Assembly: GCF_000739995.1 (NCBI RefSeq)
Contig: NZ_BBJX01000001.1
Coordinates: 248,001-312,000, forward strand
Length of the DNA: 64,000 nucleotides
Source: Comamonas granuli NBRC 101663
Lineage (GTDB): Bacteria; Pseudomonadota; Gammaproteobacteria; Burkholderiales; Burkholderiaceae_C
Reading direction: 5' to 3'
A program made the translations under genes and the position numbers. Positions within the stretch are counted from its first letter, which is position 1. Every line of letters begins with the position of its first letter. The notes beneath the pieces were generated by a model that worked only from the letters and a program-made list of their open reading frames with translations, did not search any database and had not been told where the DNA came from. This document shows, in pieces, positions 37,565-46,122 of the stretch.

Positions 37565-38410
37565 ATGACACCCACCGCCCTGCGCCCGCTGCCCTCCCCC
37601 TTTCTCGCCGCACAGGCGCTGCTGCTTGCCGCGGGCCTGGCCGCCCTGGCCTGGCACGGCGCCGGCTCCCACGCTGCCTTGTGGGGGGCCGCCTGGCTGG
37701 TCTGCGCCTGGGCGCCCTGGGCCTGGTGGCGCACGCGCATCACGGCGCTGCAGGTGCTGCTGGTGCAGGCCGCGGCGCTGGCCACGGTGACCAGCGAAAC
37801 CGGCCTGCTGCACTGGCACTGGCTGTTCAAGCCCGCGGTGATGGCAATTGCTCTTGTTTTCGTAGCTGCCTGCGCACGCCCAGCAAGCGCTGGAGCCCAT
37901 TTTGATGCCAAATCCTGGTGGCTGCTGGGCGCGGCGCTGGCGGGCTCGCTCGCGGGGGACGCCTTCCTCATGGTGGAGGGCTTCTTCATCCCCGGGCTGG
38001 TGAGCTTTCTGCTCGCGCACGTGGCCTACGTGCTGCTGTTCGGCCAGGGCGTGCGCTGGTTTGCGCGGCCGCTGGCGCTGGCGGCGACGCTGGGGGTGGG
38101 CGGCGCGATGTACGCCTTCCTGTGGCAGGGCGGGCTGCCTGCGGAGCTGCGCATTCCCGTGGCGGTGTACGTGACGGTGATTGCGCTCATGGCGGCGCAG
38201 GCCCTGGGCCGCGCCGGGGCGCTGGGCGACCGCGCGGCACGCCAGGTGGCGCTGGGCGCCTGCCTGTTCATGCTGAGCGACTCCCTGCTCGCCACCAACC
38301 GCTTCGTGCAGCCCCTGCCGCTGGCGCAGGTGGGGGTGCTGGCCACCTACTTCGCGGCGCAGGCCTTCATCGTGCACGGCATGGTGCAGGCGCTGGCGCG
38401 GCGCGGCTGA
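37565..38410 (+). CDS. YhhN/TMEM86-family membrane protein
   Basis: 281 residues with about eight membrane helices. The YhhN family includes lysoplasmalogenases; conserved acidic residues appear in LAGDAFLM and LSDSLLATNRF. An ATG at 37523, overlapping the previous stop as TGATG, is an alternative start giving 295 residues. The loop at about residues 93-115 is encoded by a copy of the dispersed ATAGCT repeat read in frame, so this loop may be a late insertion. Confidence 0.82.
   Translation: MTPTALRPLPSPFLAAQALLLAAGLAALAWHGAGSHAALWGAAWLVCAWAPWAWWRTRITALQVLLVQAAALATVTSETGLLHWHWLFKPAVMAIALVFVAACARPASAGAHFDAKSWWLLGAALAGSLAGDAFLMVEGFFIPGLVSFLLAHVAYVLLFGQGVRWFARPLALAATLGVGGAMYAFLWQGGLPAELRIPVAVYVTVIALMAAQALGRAGALGDRAARQVALGACLFMLSDSLLATNRFVQPLPLAQVGVLATYFAAQAFIVHGMVQALARRG
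37843..37909 (+). repeat. short dispersed repeat inside yhhN-like gene
   Basis: Aligns with other copies over CTCTTGTTTTCGTAGCTGCC and CAAGCGCTGGAGCCCATTTT. It is read in the same relative frame (GTA-GCT) as the two cca copies and keeps the gene open. Confidence 0.7.
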
Positions 38411-39061
38411 TCACTCCGCATCGGGCTGGCGCGCCGGATGCGCCGCGGCAAAGGGCTCCAGGGCCTCGCAGTGGGCGACGATGCGCTGCACCGTGGGCCA
38501 GGCGGCCAGGTCCAGGCTGAAACGCCGGGCGTTGAAGGCCTGGGGAATGAGGCAGCAGTCGGCCAGCGTGGGGGCATCGCCATGGCAGCACAGGCCGGTG
38601 TGCGGGCTGCGCGCCAGCTCCTGCTCCATGGCCGCCAGGCCCAGGCCCATCCAGTGCCGCGCCCAGGTATTGCGCACCTCCTCGGGCTGCTCCAGCGGGT
38701 GGTTCAGGTAGCGCAGCACGCGCAGGTTGTTGAGCGGATGGATGTCGCAGGCCACGGCCAGCGCCAGGGCGCGCACACGCGCGCGGCCCAGGGCATCGGG
38801 CGGCAGCAGCGCCGCCGTCGCGGGGTAGGCCTCGTCCAGGTATTCCATGATGGCCAGCGACTGCGTGAGCGTGTGCGGCCCATCCTGCAGCGCCGGCACC
38901 AGCGCGGCCGGGTTCACGGCGTGGTAGCCCTGCTGGTGCTGCTCGCCGCCGCCGCGCAGCAGGTGCACGGGCACGCTCTCGTAGGCCAGGCCCTTGAGCG
39001 CCAGCGCAATGCGCACGCGGTAGGCAGCCGAGCTGCGGAAGTAGGTGTACAGGCGCAGCAT
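38411..39061 (-). CDS. maiA: maleylacetoacetate isomerase (zeta-class GST)
   Basis: 216 residues. The zeta-class signature FRSSAAYRVRIALALKG at the N-terminus, then SLAIMEYLDE; catalytic SSAAYR residues are intact. It isomerises maleylacetoacetate (or maleylpyruvate) with glutathione. Located two bases after the fumarylacetoacetase-like gene and last in a six-gene operon. The gentisate pathway equivalent, maleylpyruvate isomerase, is a close alternative. Confidence 0.9.
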   Translation of the reverse strand: MLRLYTYFRSSAAYRVRIALALKGLAYESVPVHLLRGGGEQHQQGYHAVNPAALVPALQDGPHTLTQSLAIMEYLDEAYPATAALLPPDALGRARVRALALAVACDIHPLNNLRVLRYLNHPLEQPEEVRNTWARHWMGLGLAAMEQELARSPHTGLCCHGDAPTLADCCLIPQAFNARRFSLDLAAWPTVQRIVAHCEALEPFAAAHPARQPDAE

Positions 39062-39063
39062 GG

Positions 39064-40086
39064 TCACTGGGGTGCGTGTACGCGGCGCACGGTCTGGTCG
39101 ATGGCGCCGAAGATGCTCTGCCCGGCGGCGTCGAACATCTCGATGCGCACGCGGTCGCCAAAGCGCAGAAAGGGCGTCTGGGGGGCGCCGTTCTCGATGG
39201 TCTCGTACATGCGCACCTCGGCCAGGCAGCAGTAGCCCACGCCGCCGTGGGCGATGCTCGAGCCGTGCAGGCTGCCCTGCTTGTTCGACACCGTGCCCGA
39301 GCCGACGATGGAGCCCGCGGCCATGGCGCGCGTCTTGGTCACATGCGCCACGAGCTGCGCAAAATCGAAGGCCATGTCCTCGCCTGCATCGGGGCAGCCG
39401 AAGGGCTGGCCGTTGAGCTGCACCTGCAGGGGCCGGTGCAGTTTGTGGCCCTGCCAGGCCGCGCCCAGTTCGTCGGGCGTGACGGCCACGGGCGCGAAGC
39501 TGCTCGCGGGCTTGGACTGGAAGAAGCCGAAGCCCTTGGCCAGCTCGGCCGGGATGAGGTTGCGCAGGCTCACGTCGTTCACCAGCATGACCAGGCGGAT
39601 GGCCTGCGCGCACTGCGCCACGCCTGCGCCCAGCGGCAGGTCGCCGGTGACCACGGCCACCTCGGCCTCGAAGTCGATGCCCCAGTCCTCGGTGAGGGCG
39701 TCGATGGGGTCGTGCGGCGCGACGAAGCTGTCCGAGCCGCCCTGGTACATCAGGGGGTCCGTCCAGAACGAAGCCGGCACCTCGCTGCCGCGCGCCTTGC
39801 GCACCAGCTCCACGTGGTTGAGGTAGGCCGAGCCGTCGGCCCACTGGTAGGCGCGCGGCAGGGGGCTGTGGCACTGCGCGGGCTCGAAGGGCTGGGCCGC
39901 GGGCACTGGGCCGGCGTTGAGCGCGTCGTACACCGACTGCAGCAGGGGCGCGCAGCGCTCCCAGTCGTCCAGCGCGGCCTGCAATGTGCGGGCGATGGCG
40001 GGCACGGCCTGGCAGCGGGTGAGGTCGCGGCTGACGACGACCAGCGTGCCGTCGCGGCCGCCTTGCTTGAGGGTGGCGAATTTCAT
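39064..40086 (-). CDS. fumarylacetoacetate hydrolase family protein
   Basis: 340 residues. The FAH fold C-terminal domain has metal-binding Glu and Asp residues in FEAEVAVVTGDL and MLVNDVSLRN, followed by GFGFFQSKPASSFAPV and GSGTVSNK. It hydrolyses fumarylacetoacetate to fumarate and acetoacetate, or a related ring-cleavage product. The N-terminal domain (about 1-110) makes it longer than the small fumarylpyruvate hydrolases. Start MKFATLKQGG. It is coupled to maiA and follows the TRAP genes. Confidence 0.9.
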   Translation of the reverse strand: MKFATLKQGGRDGTLVVVSRDLTRCQAVPAIARTLQAALDDWERCAPLLQSVYDALNAGPVPAAQPFEPAQCHSPLPRAYQWADGSAYLNHVELVRKARGSEVPASFWTDPLMYQGGSDSFVAPHDPIDALTEDWGIDFEAEVAVVTGDLPLGAGVAQCAQAIRLVMLVNDVSLRNLIPAELAKGFGFFQSKPASSFAPVAVTPDELGAAWQGHKLHRPLQVQLNGQPFGCPDAGEDMAFDFAQLVAHVTKTRAMAAGSIVGSGTVSNKQGSLHGSSIAHGGVGYCCLAEVRMYETIENGAPQTPFLRFGDRVRIEMFDAAGQSIFGAIDQTVRRVHAPQ

Positions 40087-40165
40087 GGTGGTGCAATCAG
40101 AAGAGCGCGGCGCGGGCTGCAGCACGCCGCCGCGAAGGGATGCAATGGCCGGGTCCGGGAGACGC

Positions 40166-41167
40166 TCACTTGGCGGCGATCTGGTCCGTGACCTCCTTGA
40201 GCAGGGCCTCGCTCACGCTGGGGGTGAACATCTTCCACACGGGCTGCACCTTCTCGCGCATGCGGGCGTATTCGGCGGCCGAGACCTCGTTCACCTGCAG
40301 GCCCTTGGCGGCCATGGCGGCCTGGGCGCTTTGCGCCTGCTCGCGCGCCACGCCGCGCTGGAAGCTGCGCGCCTCGAGCGCGGCCTCCTGGAGGATCTTG
40401 CGGTCCGCCTCCGAGAGCTTGTCCCAGAACTTCTTGGACACGAGCGGGATGAAGGCGCCATAGCTGTGGCGCGTGAGCGAGAGGTATTTCTGCACCTCGT
40501 TGAGCTTGAGCGCGGCGATCACGGCCGTGGGCGTGCCCTGGCCATCGACGGTGCGCGTCTCCAGCGCCGTGTAGAGCTCGGGCACGGCCAGCGGCACGGG
40601 GTTGGCGCCCAGGGCCTTGAGCGTCTCCTGCGAGATCTTGGCCTGGATGGCGCGGAACTTCAGCCCCTGGAAGTCCTCGGCCTTGGCGATGGGGTGCTTG
40701 CTGTTGGTGGCGTTGAAGAAGCCGTTTTCCCAGTAGGCCAGGCCCACCAGGCCCTTGGCGGGCAGCAGGGCCAGCAGCTTGTCGCCCACCGGGCCGTCGA
40801 GCACCTTCTCGGCCTGCTGCTCATTGGCGAACAGGAAGGGGAAGTCGAGGATCTCGAACTCCTTGACCATGCCCGTGAGCGTGGTCGTCTGGGGCACGGT
40901 GAACTCCACGGTGCCGCCCTGCAGCGCCGAGGTCACCTGCACGTCGTTGCCCAGCGCGCCGTTGTAGAAGGCCTTGATCTTGATCTGGCCCTTGCTCTTG
41001 GCGTCCACCAGTTCAATGAACTTGGCCACCCCCTGGCCCTGGTGCGACTTCTCCGGCAGCGTGACGGCGAACTTGGCGCTCACCTGCGCCAGGGCGGCCT
41101 GGGGCAGTGCGGCGGCCGAGAGGACGGCGGCGATGGCCGCGGCCATCAGGGTGTGCATGGTTTTCAT
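40166..41167 (-). CDS. dctP: TRAP transporter periplasmic solute-binding protein
   Basis: 333 residues: signal peptide (1-27, ending ALA), then the DctP fold. The conserved organic-acid-contact arginine is probably in GLKFRAIQAK, and FPFLF plus NGFFNATNSKH are typical. AAGGAGA precedes the ATG. With DctQ and DctM upstream it imports a carboxylate, by context perhaps an aromatic acid. Confidence 0.93.
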   Translation of the reverse strand: MKTMHTLMAAAIAAVLSAAALPQAALAQVSAKFAVTLPEKSHQGQGVAKFIELVDAKSKGQIKIKAFYNGALGNDVQVTSALQGGTVEFTVPQTTTLTGMVKEFEILDFPFLFANEQQAEKVLDGPVGDKLLALLPAKGLVGLAYWENGFFNATNSKHPIAKAEDFQGLKFRAIQAKISQETLKALGANPVPLAVPELYTALETRTVDGQGTPTAVIAALKLNEVQKYLSLTRHSYGAFIPLVSKKFWDKLSEADRKILQEAALEARSFQRGVAREQAQSAQAAMAAKGLQVNEVSAAEYARMREKVQPVWKMFTPSVSEALLKEVTDQIAAK

Positions 41168-41214
41168 GAGCGTCTCCTTGGGTTGAGAAAAAAGGGGGGA
41201 AAGCGGGGCGCGCA

Positions 41215-42492
41215 TCAGCGCCACCAGGCGGCAGGCACGGTGACGAGTTGCGGGAACAGCACCAGCAGCAGCAGCACGGCGCCTTCGGCCAGCAAAAAGG
41301 GCAGCACGCCGCGCACGGCCTGCGCCATGCTGACCTTGCCCACCGAGCTGACGACGTTGAGCACCACGCCCACGGGCGGCGTGATCATGCCCAGCGAGCA
41401 GTTGATGATGAAGATGACTCCGAAGTACACCGGGTCGATGCCCGCCTGCTGCACGATGGGCAGGAACACCGGCGTGAAGATGAGCACGATGGGGATGAAG
41501 TCCAGCACCATGCCGGCCAGGAAGATCACGACCATCATGGCTGCCATGAGCACCAGCGGGCTGTCGCCCAGCAACTGCAGCCAGCCGCCGACCTGGCCCG
41601 GGATGTCGGCAATGGTGATCATGTAGGAAGCCACCATGGCCAGGGCGGCGAGCAGCAGCACCACCGCCGTGGTGCGCGCGGTGACCAGCAGGCAGTGGTA
41701 GATGGTGGCGGGCTTGAGCTCGCGGTACACCACCGCGCCGACGAACAGCGCATAGGCAGCCGCCACCACGGCGGCCTCGGTGGGCGTGAAGATGCCGAAC
41801 TTGAGGCCACCGATGATGATCACCGGCAGCATCAGCGCCCAGAAGCCCTTGCCCATGAGGCGCAGCCGCTCGGCCATGCTCTGGCGCGGCGCCAGTTGCA
41901 TGCTGCTCTTGCGCGACACCCACCACCAGGCCAGCACCAGCGAGCCGCCCATCATCACGCCGGGCACGATGCCGGCCAGGAACAGGCGCGTGATCGAGAG
42001 GTTGGCCACCACGCCGAACAGCAGAAAGCCGATGGAGGGCGGAATCACCGGCGCGATGATGCCGCCCGCGGCCATGAGCCCGCAGGAGCGCGCCGGGTCG
42101 TAGCCCGCCTGGCGCATCATGGGCACGAGGATGGCCGCCAGCGCCGCCGTGTCGGCCACGGCCGAGCCCGACAGGCTGGCCAGCAGCACGGCGGCAAAGA
42201 TGGCCACATAGCCCAGGCCCCCGCGCAGGTGCCCGACGAAGGCGCCCGCCAGTTCCACGATGCGGCGCGACAGGCCGCCCGCGTTCATGAACTCGCCCGC
42301 CAGGATGAAGAAGGGCACGGCCATGAGGACGAAGTTGTCCGCCCCGCCGATGGCGTTCTGCACTACGATCTGGGCGTCGAACTGGTCGAGCTGCAGCATC
42401 AGCGCCACGCCCGCGAACAGCAGGGCGAACGCAATGGGCATGCCCACGGCGATGAGCACGAGCAGCGTGCCGAGAAAGAGCAGCGCGCTCAT
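41215..42492 (-). CDS. dctM: TRAP transporter large permease
   Basis: 425 residues with about 12 membrane helices; DctM signatures GGIIAPVIPPSIGFLLFGVV and VFLPIVQQAGIDPVYFGV. Its ATG overlaps the dctQ stop by four bases. It forms the sodium-coupled channel half of the transporter. Confidence 0.95.
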   Translation of the reverse strand: MSALLFLGTLLVLIAVGMPIAFALLFAGVALMLQLDQFDAQIVVQNAIGGADNFVLMAVPFFILAGEFMNAGGLSRRIVELAGAFVGHLRGGLGYVAIFAAVLLASLSGSAVADTAALAAILVPMMRQAGYDPARSCGLMAAGGIIAPVIPPSIGFLLFGVVANLSITRLFLAGIVPGVMMGGSLVLAWWWVSRKSSMQLAPRQSMAERLRLMGKGFWALMLPVIIIGGLKFGIFTPTEAAVVAAAYALFVGAVVYRELKPATIYHCLLVTARTTAVVLLLAALAMVASYMITIADIPGQVGGWLQLLGDSPLVLMAAMMVVIFLAGMVLDFIPIVLIFTPVFLPIVQQAGIDPVYFGVIFIINCSLGMITPPVGVVLNVVSSVGKVSMAQAVRGVLPFLLAEGAVLLLLVLFPQLVTVPAAWWR

Positions 42493-43046
42493 GGGCGCTG
42501 CTCCCCGGCGCCGGCGGCCACCTGCGGCAGCTTCTCGGCGATGCGGTCGCTCAGGTCCTGGGTCAGCCCCGCGTCCGGCGGCCCGCCGGCGAAGGTGCTC
42601 CAGATGTTGTGCGTGATGGTCACCACCATGCCCAGGCCAAAGACGATGGCCACGGCATACAGCCAGGCGTAGGAGATGCCCAGCACCGGGTAGCTGTTGT
42701 CCCAGTTGATGCGCACCTGCTGCCAGCCACCCACGATGAACATGGCGCAGGCCGCCAGCATCAGGGCGCCGGTGAGCAGCACGAGCAGCTTGCGCGCCCC
42801 CACGGGCAGGCGCGCGGCCAGCGCATCGAAGCCGATGTGCGCGTGCTGCGCCGAGGCCAGGATGGCGCCCAGGAAGATCAGCCAGACGAACAACAGCCGT
42901 GCCAGCTCCTCGGACTGGGCGATGCCCGAATCAAAGGCGTAGCGCAGCACCACATTGCCAAACACGAGCACGGCCATGAGCGCCAGGCTCAGGGCAATGC
43001 ACACCTCCAGCACGCGCACGCCAAGGCGCGACCATCGTTGCCACAT
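42489..43046 (-). CDS. dctQ: TRAP transporter small permease
   Basis: 185 residues, four membrane helices (about 10-32, 45-65, 85-108, 125-148). DctQ-typical FVWLIFLGAILASAQHAHIGFD. Translation may start at ATG 43046 or GTG 43049. Coupled to dctM. The hydrophilic C-terminal 35 residues are an extension. Confidence 0.9.
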   Translation of the reverse strand: MWQRWSRLGVRVLEVCIALSLALMAVLVFGNVVLRYAFDSGIAQSEELARLLFVWLIFLGAILASAQHAHIGFDALAARLPVGARKLLVLLTGALMLAACAMFIVGGWQQVRINWDNSYPVLGISYAWLYAVAIVFGLGMVVTITHNIWSTFAGGPPDAGLTQDLSDRIAEKLPQVAAGAGEQRP

Positions 43047-43079
43047 CACAGGCTCCAGTGCAGGTTCGGAACGGGCGGC

Positions 43080-43622
43080 TCAGGCCTTGTGCGCCCAACT
43101 GCCGTCGTGCATCCAGGCGGCGTGCTTGGGCGCCTTCTTGGTGCGCGCCCACTCGTTGATCATGTCCCACTTCACCTCGTCGAGCCGCTTCATCATCTCG
43201 GGCGTGCCGGTGTTGACGGCCAGCTCCAGGCGGTGGCCGCTGGGGTCGCGGAAATAGATGGACTTGAAGATGGTGTGCTCGGTCGGCCCGATGACCTCGA
43301 TGCCGTCGGCCTCCATGCGCGCCTTGGCGGCCATCATCTCTTCCATGCTGCCGACCTGCAGCGCCAGGTGCTGCGTCCAGGTGGGGGTGTTGCGGTCGCG
43401 GTCCATCTCGGGGCTGTTGGGCAGCTCGAAGAAGGCCAGCACATTGCCGTTGCCCGCGTCCAGGAAGATGTGCATGTAGGGATCGGCCTCGCCCGTGGAG
43501 GGCACCTGGTCCTCGGCAATGGCCAGCACGAAGCCCATGTTCAGGTACTTGCCGTACCACTCCACGGTCTGCTTGGCGTCCTTGCAGCGGTAGGCCACGT
43601 GGTGGATTTTCTGGATCTGCAT
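43080..43622 (-). CDS. VOC-family protein (glyoxalase/dioxygenase fold)
   Basis: 180 residues. Two beta-alpha-beta-beta-beta modules with a possible metal triad: His in KIHHVAYRC, His in TWTQHLALQVG and Glu in GHRLELAVN. The C-terminal 35 residues (MMKRLDEVKWDMINEWARTKK) are an added helical tail. First gene of the VOC-dctQMP-fah-maiA operon and divergent from the LysR gene. It might be a ring-cleavage dioxygenase, a lyase or an isomerase for the transported compound; this is unproven. Confidence 0.78.
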   Translation of the reverse strand: MQIQKIHHVAYRCKDAKQTVEWYGKYLNMGFVLAIAEDQVPSTGEADPYMHIFLDAGNGNVLAFFELPNSPEMDRDRNTPTWTQHLALQVGSMEEMMAAKARMEADGIEVIGPTEHTIFKSIYFRDPSGHRLELAVNTGTPEMMKRLDEVKWDMINEWARTKKAPKHAAWMHDGSWAHKA

Positions 43623-43777
43623 GCTGGAGTCTCCTGGGTTCAAGGTGCCTGGTGGTCCATGGCGGCATCCCGTGGGCACGGCGCGGGCGCCTGGCAAAAC
43701 CGGTGGGCGATGGGCGCATTACAGACCGCTTTCATTTATCATTCAAACGGTTTTTTTTGATTCACTCATCAATTTTT

Positions 43778-44695
43778 ATGATGAATATCAGCCTGCGCCA
43801 GTTGCGCGCCCTGGTGGCGCTGGCGCGCACCGGGAGCTTCACCCAGGCTGCGGGCGCACTGCACGTCACGCAGTCCGCCCTGAGCGGGCTCATCAAGGAG
43901 CTGGAGCAGAACCTGGGCGTGCGCCTGGTCGATCGCAGCACGCGCAGCGCCGAGCTCACGGTGGTGGGCCGGGAATTCGTGCCGCTGGTGCAAAAAATCC
44001 TGCAGGACCTGGATGGCGCGCTGGCCAGCGTGGACGACCTCAAGGCCCTGCGCACCGGGGTGCTGCGCCTGGCCGCACCGCAGCTCATGGCCTGCACCCT
44101 GCTGCCCGACGTGATCGCGGCCTACCGCGCCCAGTACCCGGCGGTGCAGGTGCGCCTGACGGACTGTGCCGTCGAGCAGGTGCTGGCACGCGTGGCCGCG
44201 GGCGAGGTGGACCTGGGCATCGGGCCCGAGCGCGCCGCCATGGCGGGCATTGCGGCCGAGCCGCTGTTCGACATGCCGTTCATGGTGGTCTTTCCGCGCG
44301 GACATGCGCTGGAGAAGCTGCCGCGCATCCGCTGGGAGGACGCCATGGCCTACCCCTTCATCGCCCTGCAGGGCCAGTTCACCGAGCGCCTGGCGCTGGA
44401 CCTGCATGTGGCGCCGCAGCACCTGACGCTGCACCCGAGCAACGAGGTGTCCTTCATGACCACGGCGCTGAGCATGGTGAGTGCGGGCCTGGGCGTGACG
44501 GCCTGCCTGCCCTACGCCGTCTCGCTGGTGCGCCTGCACCAGTTGCAGATCCGTCCGCTGCACGAGCCCGAGCTGCGGCGCAAGTTCCAGGTCTACCGGC
44601 GCGCGCAGGCCTCGCTGTCGCCCGCGGCGGAGCAGTTCATGGCCTTCTTGCTGCGCTACGTGGCTGCGCACGGCTGGGGCGAGACCGCGCCCTGA
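43778..44695 (+). CDS. LysR-family transcriptional regulator
   Basis: 305 residues. N-terminal winged HTH (ISLRQLRALVALARTGSFTQ, then QSALSGLIKELEQNLGVRL), then a periplasmic-binding-like effector domain (about 95-295). Divergent from the VOC-TRAP-fah-maiA operon, so it is probably its activator. Two consecutive ATGs (43778, 43781) are possible and neither has a ribosome site. The 155-base intergenic region is AT-rich close to the start and should hold both promoters. Confidence 0.9.
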   Translation: MMNISLRQLRALVALARTGSFTQAAGALHVTQSALSGLIKELEQNLGVRLVDRSTRSAELTVVGREFVPLVQKILQDLDGALASVDDLKALRTGVLRLAAPQLMACTLLPDVIAAYRAQYPAVQVRLTDCAVEQVLARVAAGEVDLGIGPERAAMAGIAAEPLFDMPFMVVFPRGHALEKLPRIRWEDAMAYPFIALQGQFTERLALDLHVAPQHLTLHPSNEVSFMTTALSMVSAGLGVTACLPYAVSLVRLHQLQIRPLHEPELRRKFQVYRRAQASLSPAAEQFMAFLLRYVAAHGWGETAP

Positions 44696-44716
44696 AAGCC
44701 CCAGGCCGGGCCGCCG

Positions 44717-45559
44717 TCAGCGCAAGGCCGGGCCGCCGATGCGCTCTTGCAGCGCCACGGTCTCGCCGATCATGATGAGCGCCGGCGGGCGCACGCCATG
44801 CTGCACGCTCAGGTCCGGCAGGGTTTGCAGGGTGCCGACCACGGTGCGCTGGCCCGGCAGCGTGGCCCGCTCGATGAGCGCCGCCGGCGTGCGTGCAGGC
44901 AGGCCATGCGCGATGAGCTGGGCGCAAATCGTGGGCAGCGTGCCCACGCCCATGTAGATCACCACGGTCTGGCGCGGACGCGCCAGGGCCTCCCAGTCGA
45001 GGGCGACGGTGCGCTCGCCCTCCTCGCCCTGCAGGTGGCCGGTGGCGAGCACCAGCATGCCGGCGTGGTCGCGGTGCGTGAGCGGAATGCCGCTGGATGC
45101 GGCCGCGCCCTGGGCAGCGCTGATGCCCGGCACGGTCTCGCAGGCAATGCCCACGGCGGCCAGCGCCTCGGCCTCCTCGCCGCCCCGGCCGAAGATGTAG
45201 GGGTCTCCGCCCTTGAGACGCACCAGGGAGCGGCCGCTCTGCGCCAGGCGGATCATCAGCTCGATGATGCCCTCCTGCGGCAGGCTGTGGTTGCTGCTCT
45301 GCTTGCCCACGTAGATACGCTCGGCGCTGGCGGGCACCAGGGCCAGCACTTGTGGCGAAACCAGGTTGTCGTACAGCACCAGGCTGGCCTGGGACAGCAC
45401 CCGCGCCGCCTTGACCGTCAACAGGTCGGCATCGCCCGGGCCGGCCCCCACCAGGGTGACACGGCCCCAGGGGGCGGAGGGCGCAGCGGCGGTCACGGGC
45501 GCCGGCGTGTCGCCACGGGCGCTATCCTTGCCATGGCCGGTAGGGTGCGAAAAATCCAT
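44717..45559 (-). CDS. nirE: uroporphyrinogen-III C-methyltransferase
   Basis: 280 residues. SUMT signatures: VGAGPGDADLLTVKAARVL, GKQSSNHSLPQEGI, RLKGGDPYIFGRGGEEA. It makes precorrin-2, the branch to sirohaem and haem d1. Its divergence from the haem d1 operon across a shared Dnr-type palindrome supports the name nirE over cobA, which has the same activity. About 28 variable residues precede the domain. Confidence 0.9.
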   Translation of the reverse strand: MDFSHPTGHGKDSARGDTPAPVTAAAPSAPWGRVTLVGAGPGDADLLTVKAARVLSQASLVLYDNLVSPQVLALVPASAERIYVGKQSSNHSLPQEGIIELMIRLAQSGRSLVRLKGGDPYIFGRGGEEAEALAAVGIACETVPGISAAQGAAASSGIPLTHRDHAGMLVLATGHLQGEEGERTVALDWEALARPRQTVVIYMGVGTLPTICAQLIAHGLPARTPAALIERATLPGQRTVVGTLQTLPDLSVQHGVRPPALIMIGETVALQERIGGPALR

Positions 45560-45639
45560 CGGAGCTCCGAAGGTGAACCAAGAATGCGCAAAAGAAAAAG
45601 TGCTGCGCCGGGCACGGATTGTCAGAAGGGTTTACCCCT

Positions 45640-45665
45640 AAGACCTTGACGATGGTCAAGGTCTT
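45640..45665. promoter_or_regulatory. Dnr/Nnr (FNR-type) box in extended palindrome
   Basis: TTGAC-GATG-GTCAA (45646-45659) matches the FNR/Dnr consensus and sits in a perfect palindrome with 11-base arms (AAGACCTTGAC / GTCAAGGTCTT). It lies 81 bases from the nirE start and 89 from nirC. An ATTATC at 45683 is placed as a -10 would be for a class II FNR-type promoter driving nirC. Control by nitric oxide and low oxygen is inferred. Confidence 0.75.
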
Positions 45666-45753
45666 GCAGGTACATTCGGGGGATTATCCGAGCGTACCGG
45701 CTTTTACTTGGCGCTCCCCGCAGTCACCAGAGCGCCGCACTCTGCCATTGCCC

Positions 45754-46122
45754 ATGCTGTCCCCTTCCCCCCCCTCCTTGCGCCGGGCCACAGGCCTGCT
45801 CCCGCTGCTCGCGGCACTGGCCTGCACGGCGGCCAACGCCCAACAGCCCCCGGGCGCGGAGCGCCAGCGCGAGCTGATCCGCATGGTGCGCCAGGACTGC
45901 GGCTCCTGCCACGGCCTGCAACTCACCGGCGGCCTGGGCCCCGCGCTCACCCGCGAAGCACTGGCCGACAAGCCCCTCGACTCCCTGGCCGCCACCATCT
46001 ACGGCGGCCGCCCCGGCACCCCCATGGCGCCCTGGAAGGCCATGCTCAGCGAGGCCGACGCCCTGTGGATCGCCCAGCAACTGATGGCCGGATTCCCCGA
46101 GCCGCACAAGGATGCCCGATGA
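45754..46122 (+). CDS. nirC: periplasmic c-type cytochrome
   Basis: 122 residues: signal peptide (about 1-29, ending ANA) and one haem-binding CGSCH, with a likely Met axial ligand in GTPMAPWKAML. In nir clusters NirC supplies electrons in haem d1 assembly or to NirS. The stop overlaps nirF by ATGA. First gene of the operon after the Dnr-type box. A longer upstream frame is open but has no signal peptide. Confidence 0.88.
   Translation: MLSPSPPSLRRATGLLPLLAALACTAANAQQPPGAERQRELIRMVRQDCGSCHGLQLTGGLGPALTREALADKPLDSLAATIYGGRPGTPMAPWKAMLSEADALWIAQQLMAGFPEPHKDAR

Noticed and set aside
38411-40086. Calling fah/maiA gentisate-pathway nagK/nagL
   Set aside because: The hydrolase has 340 residues with an N-terminal domain, longer than fumarylpyruvate hydrolases; no gentisate dioxygenase is present. 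Kept as an alternative only.
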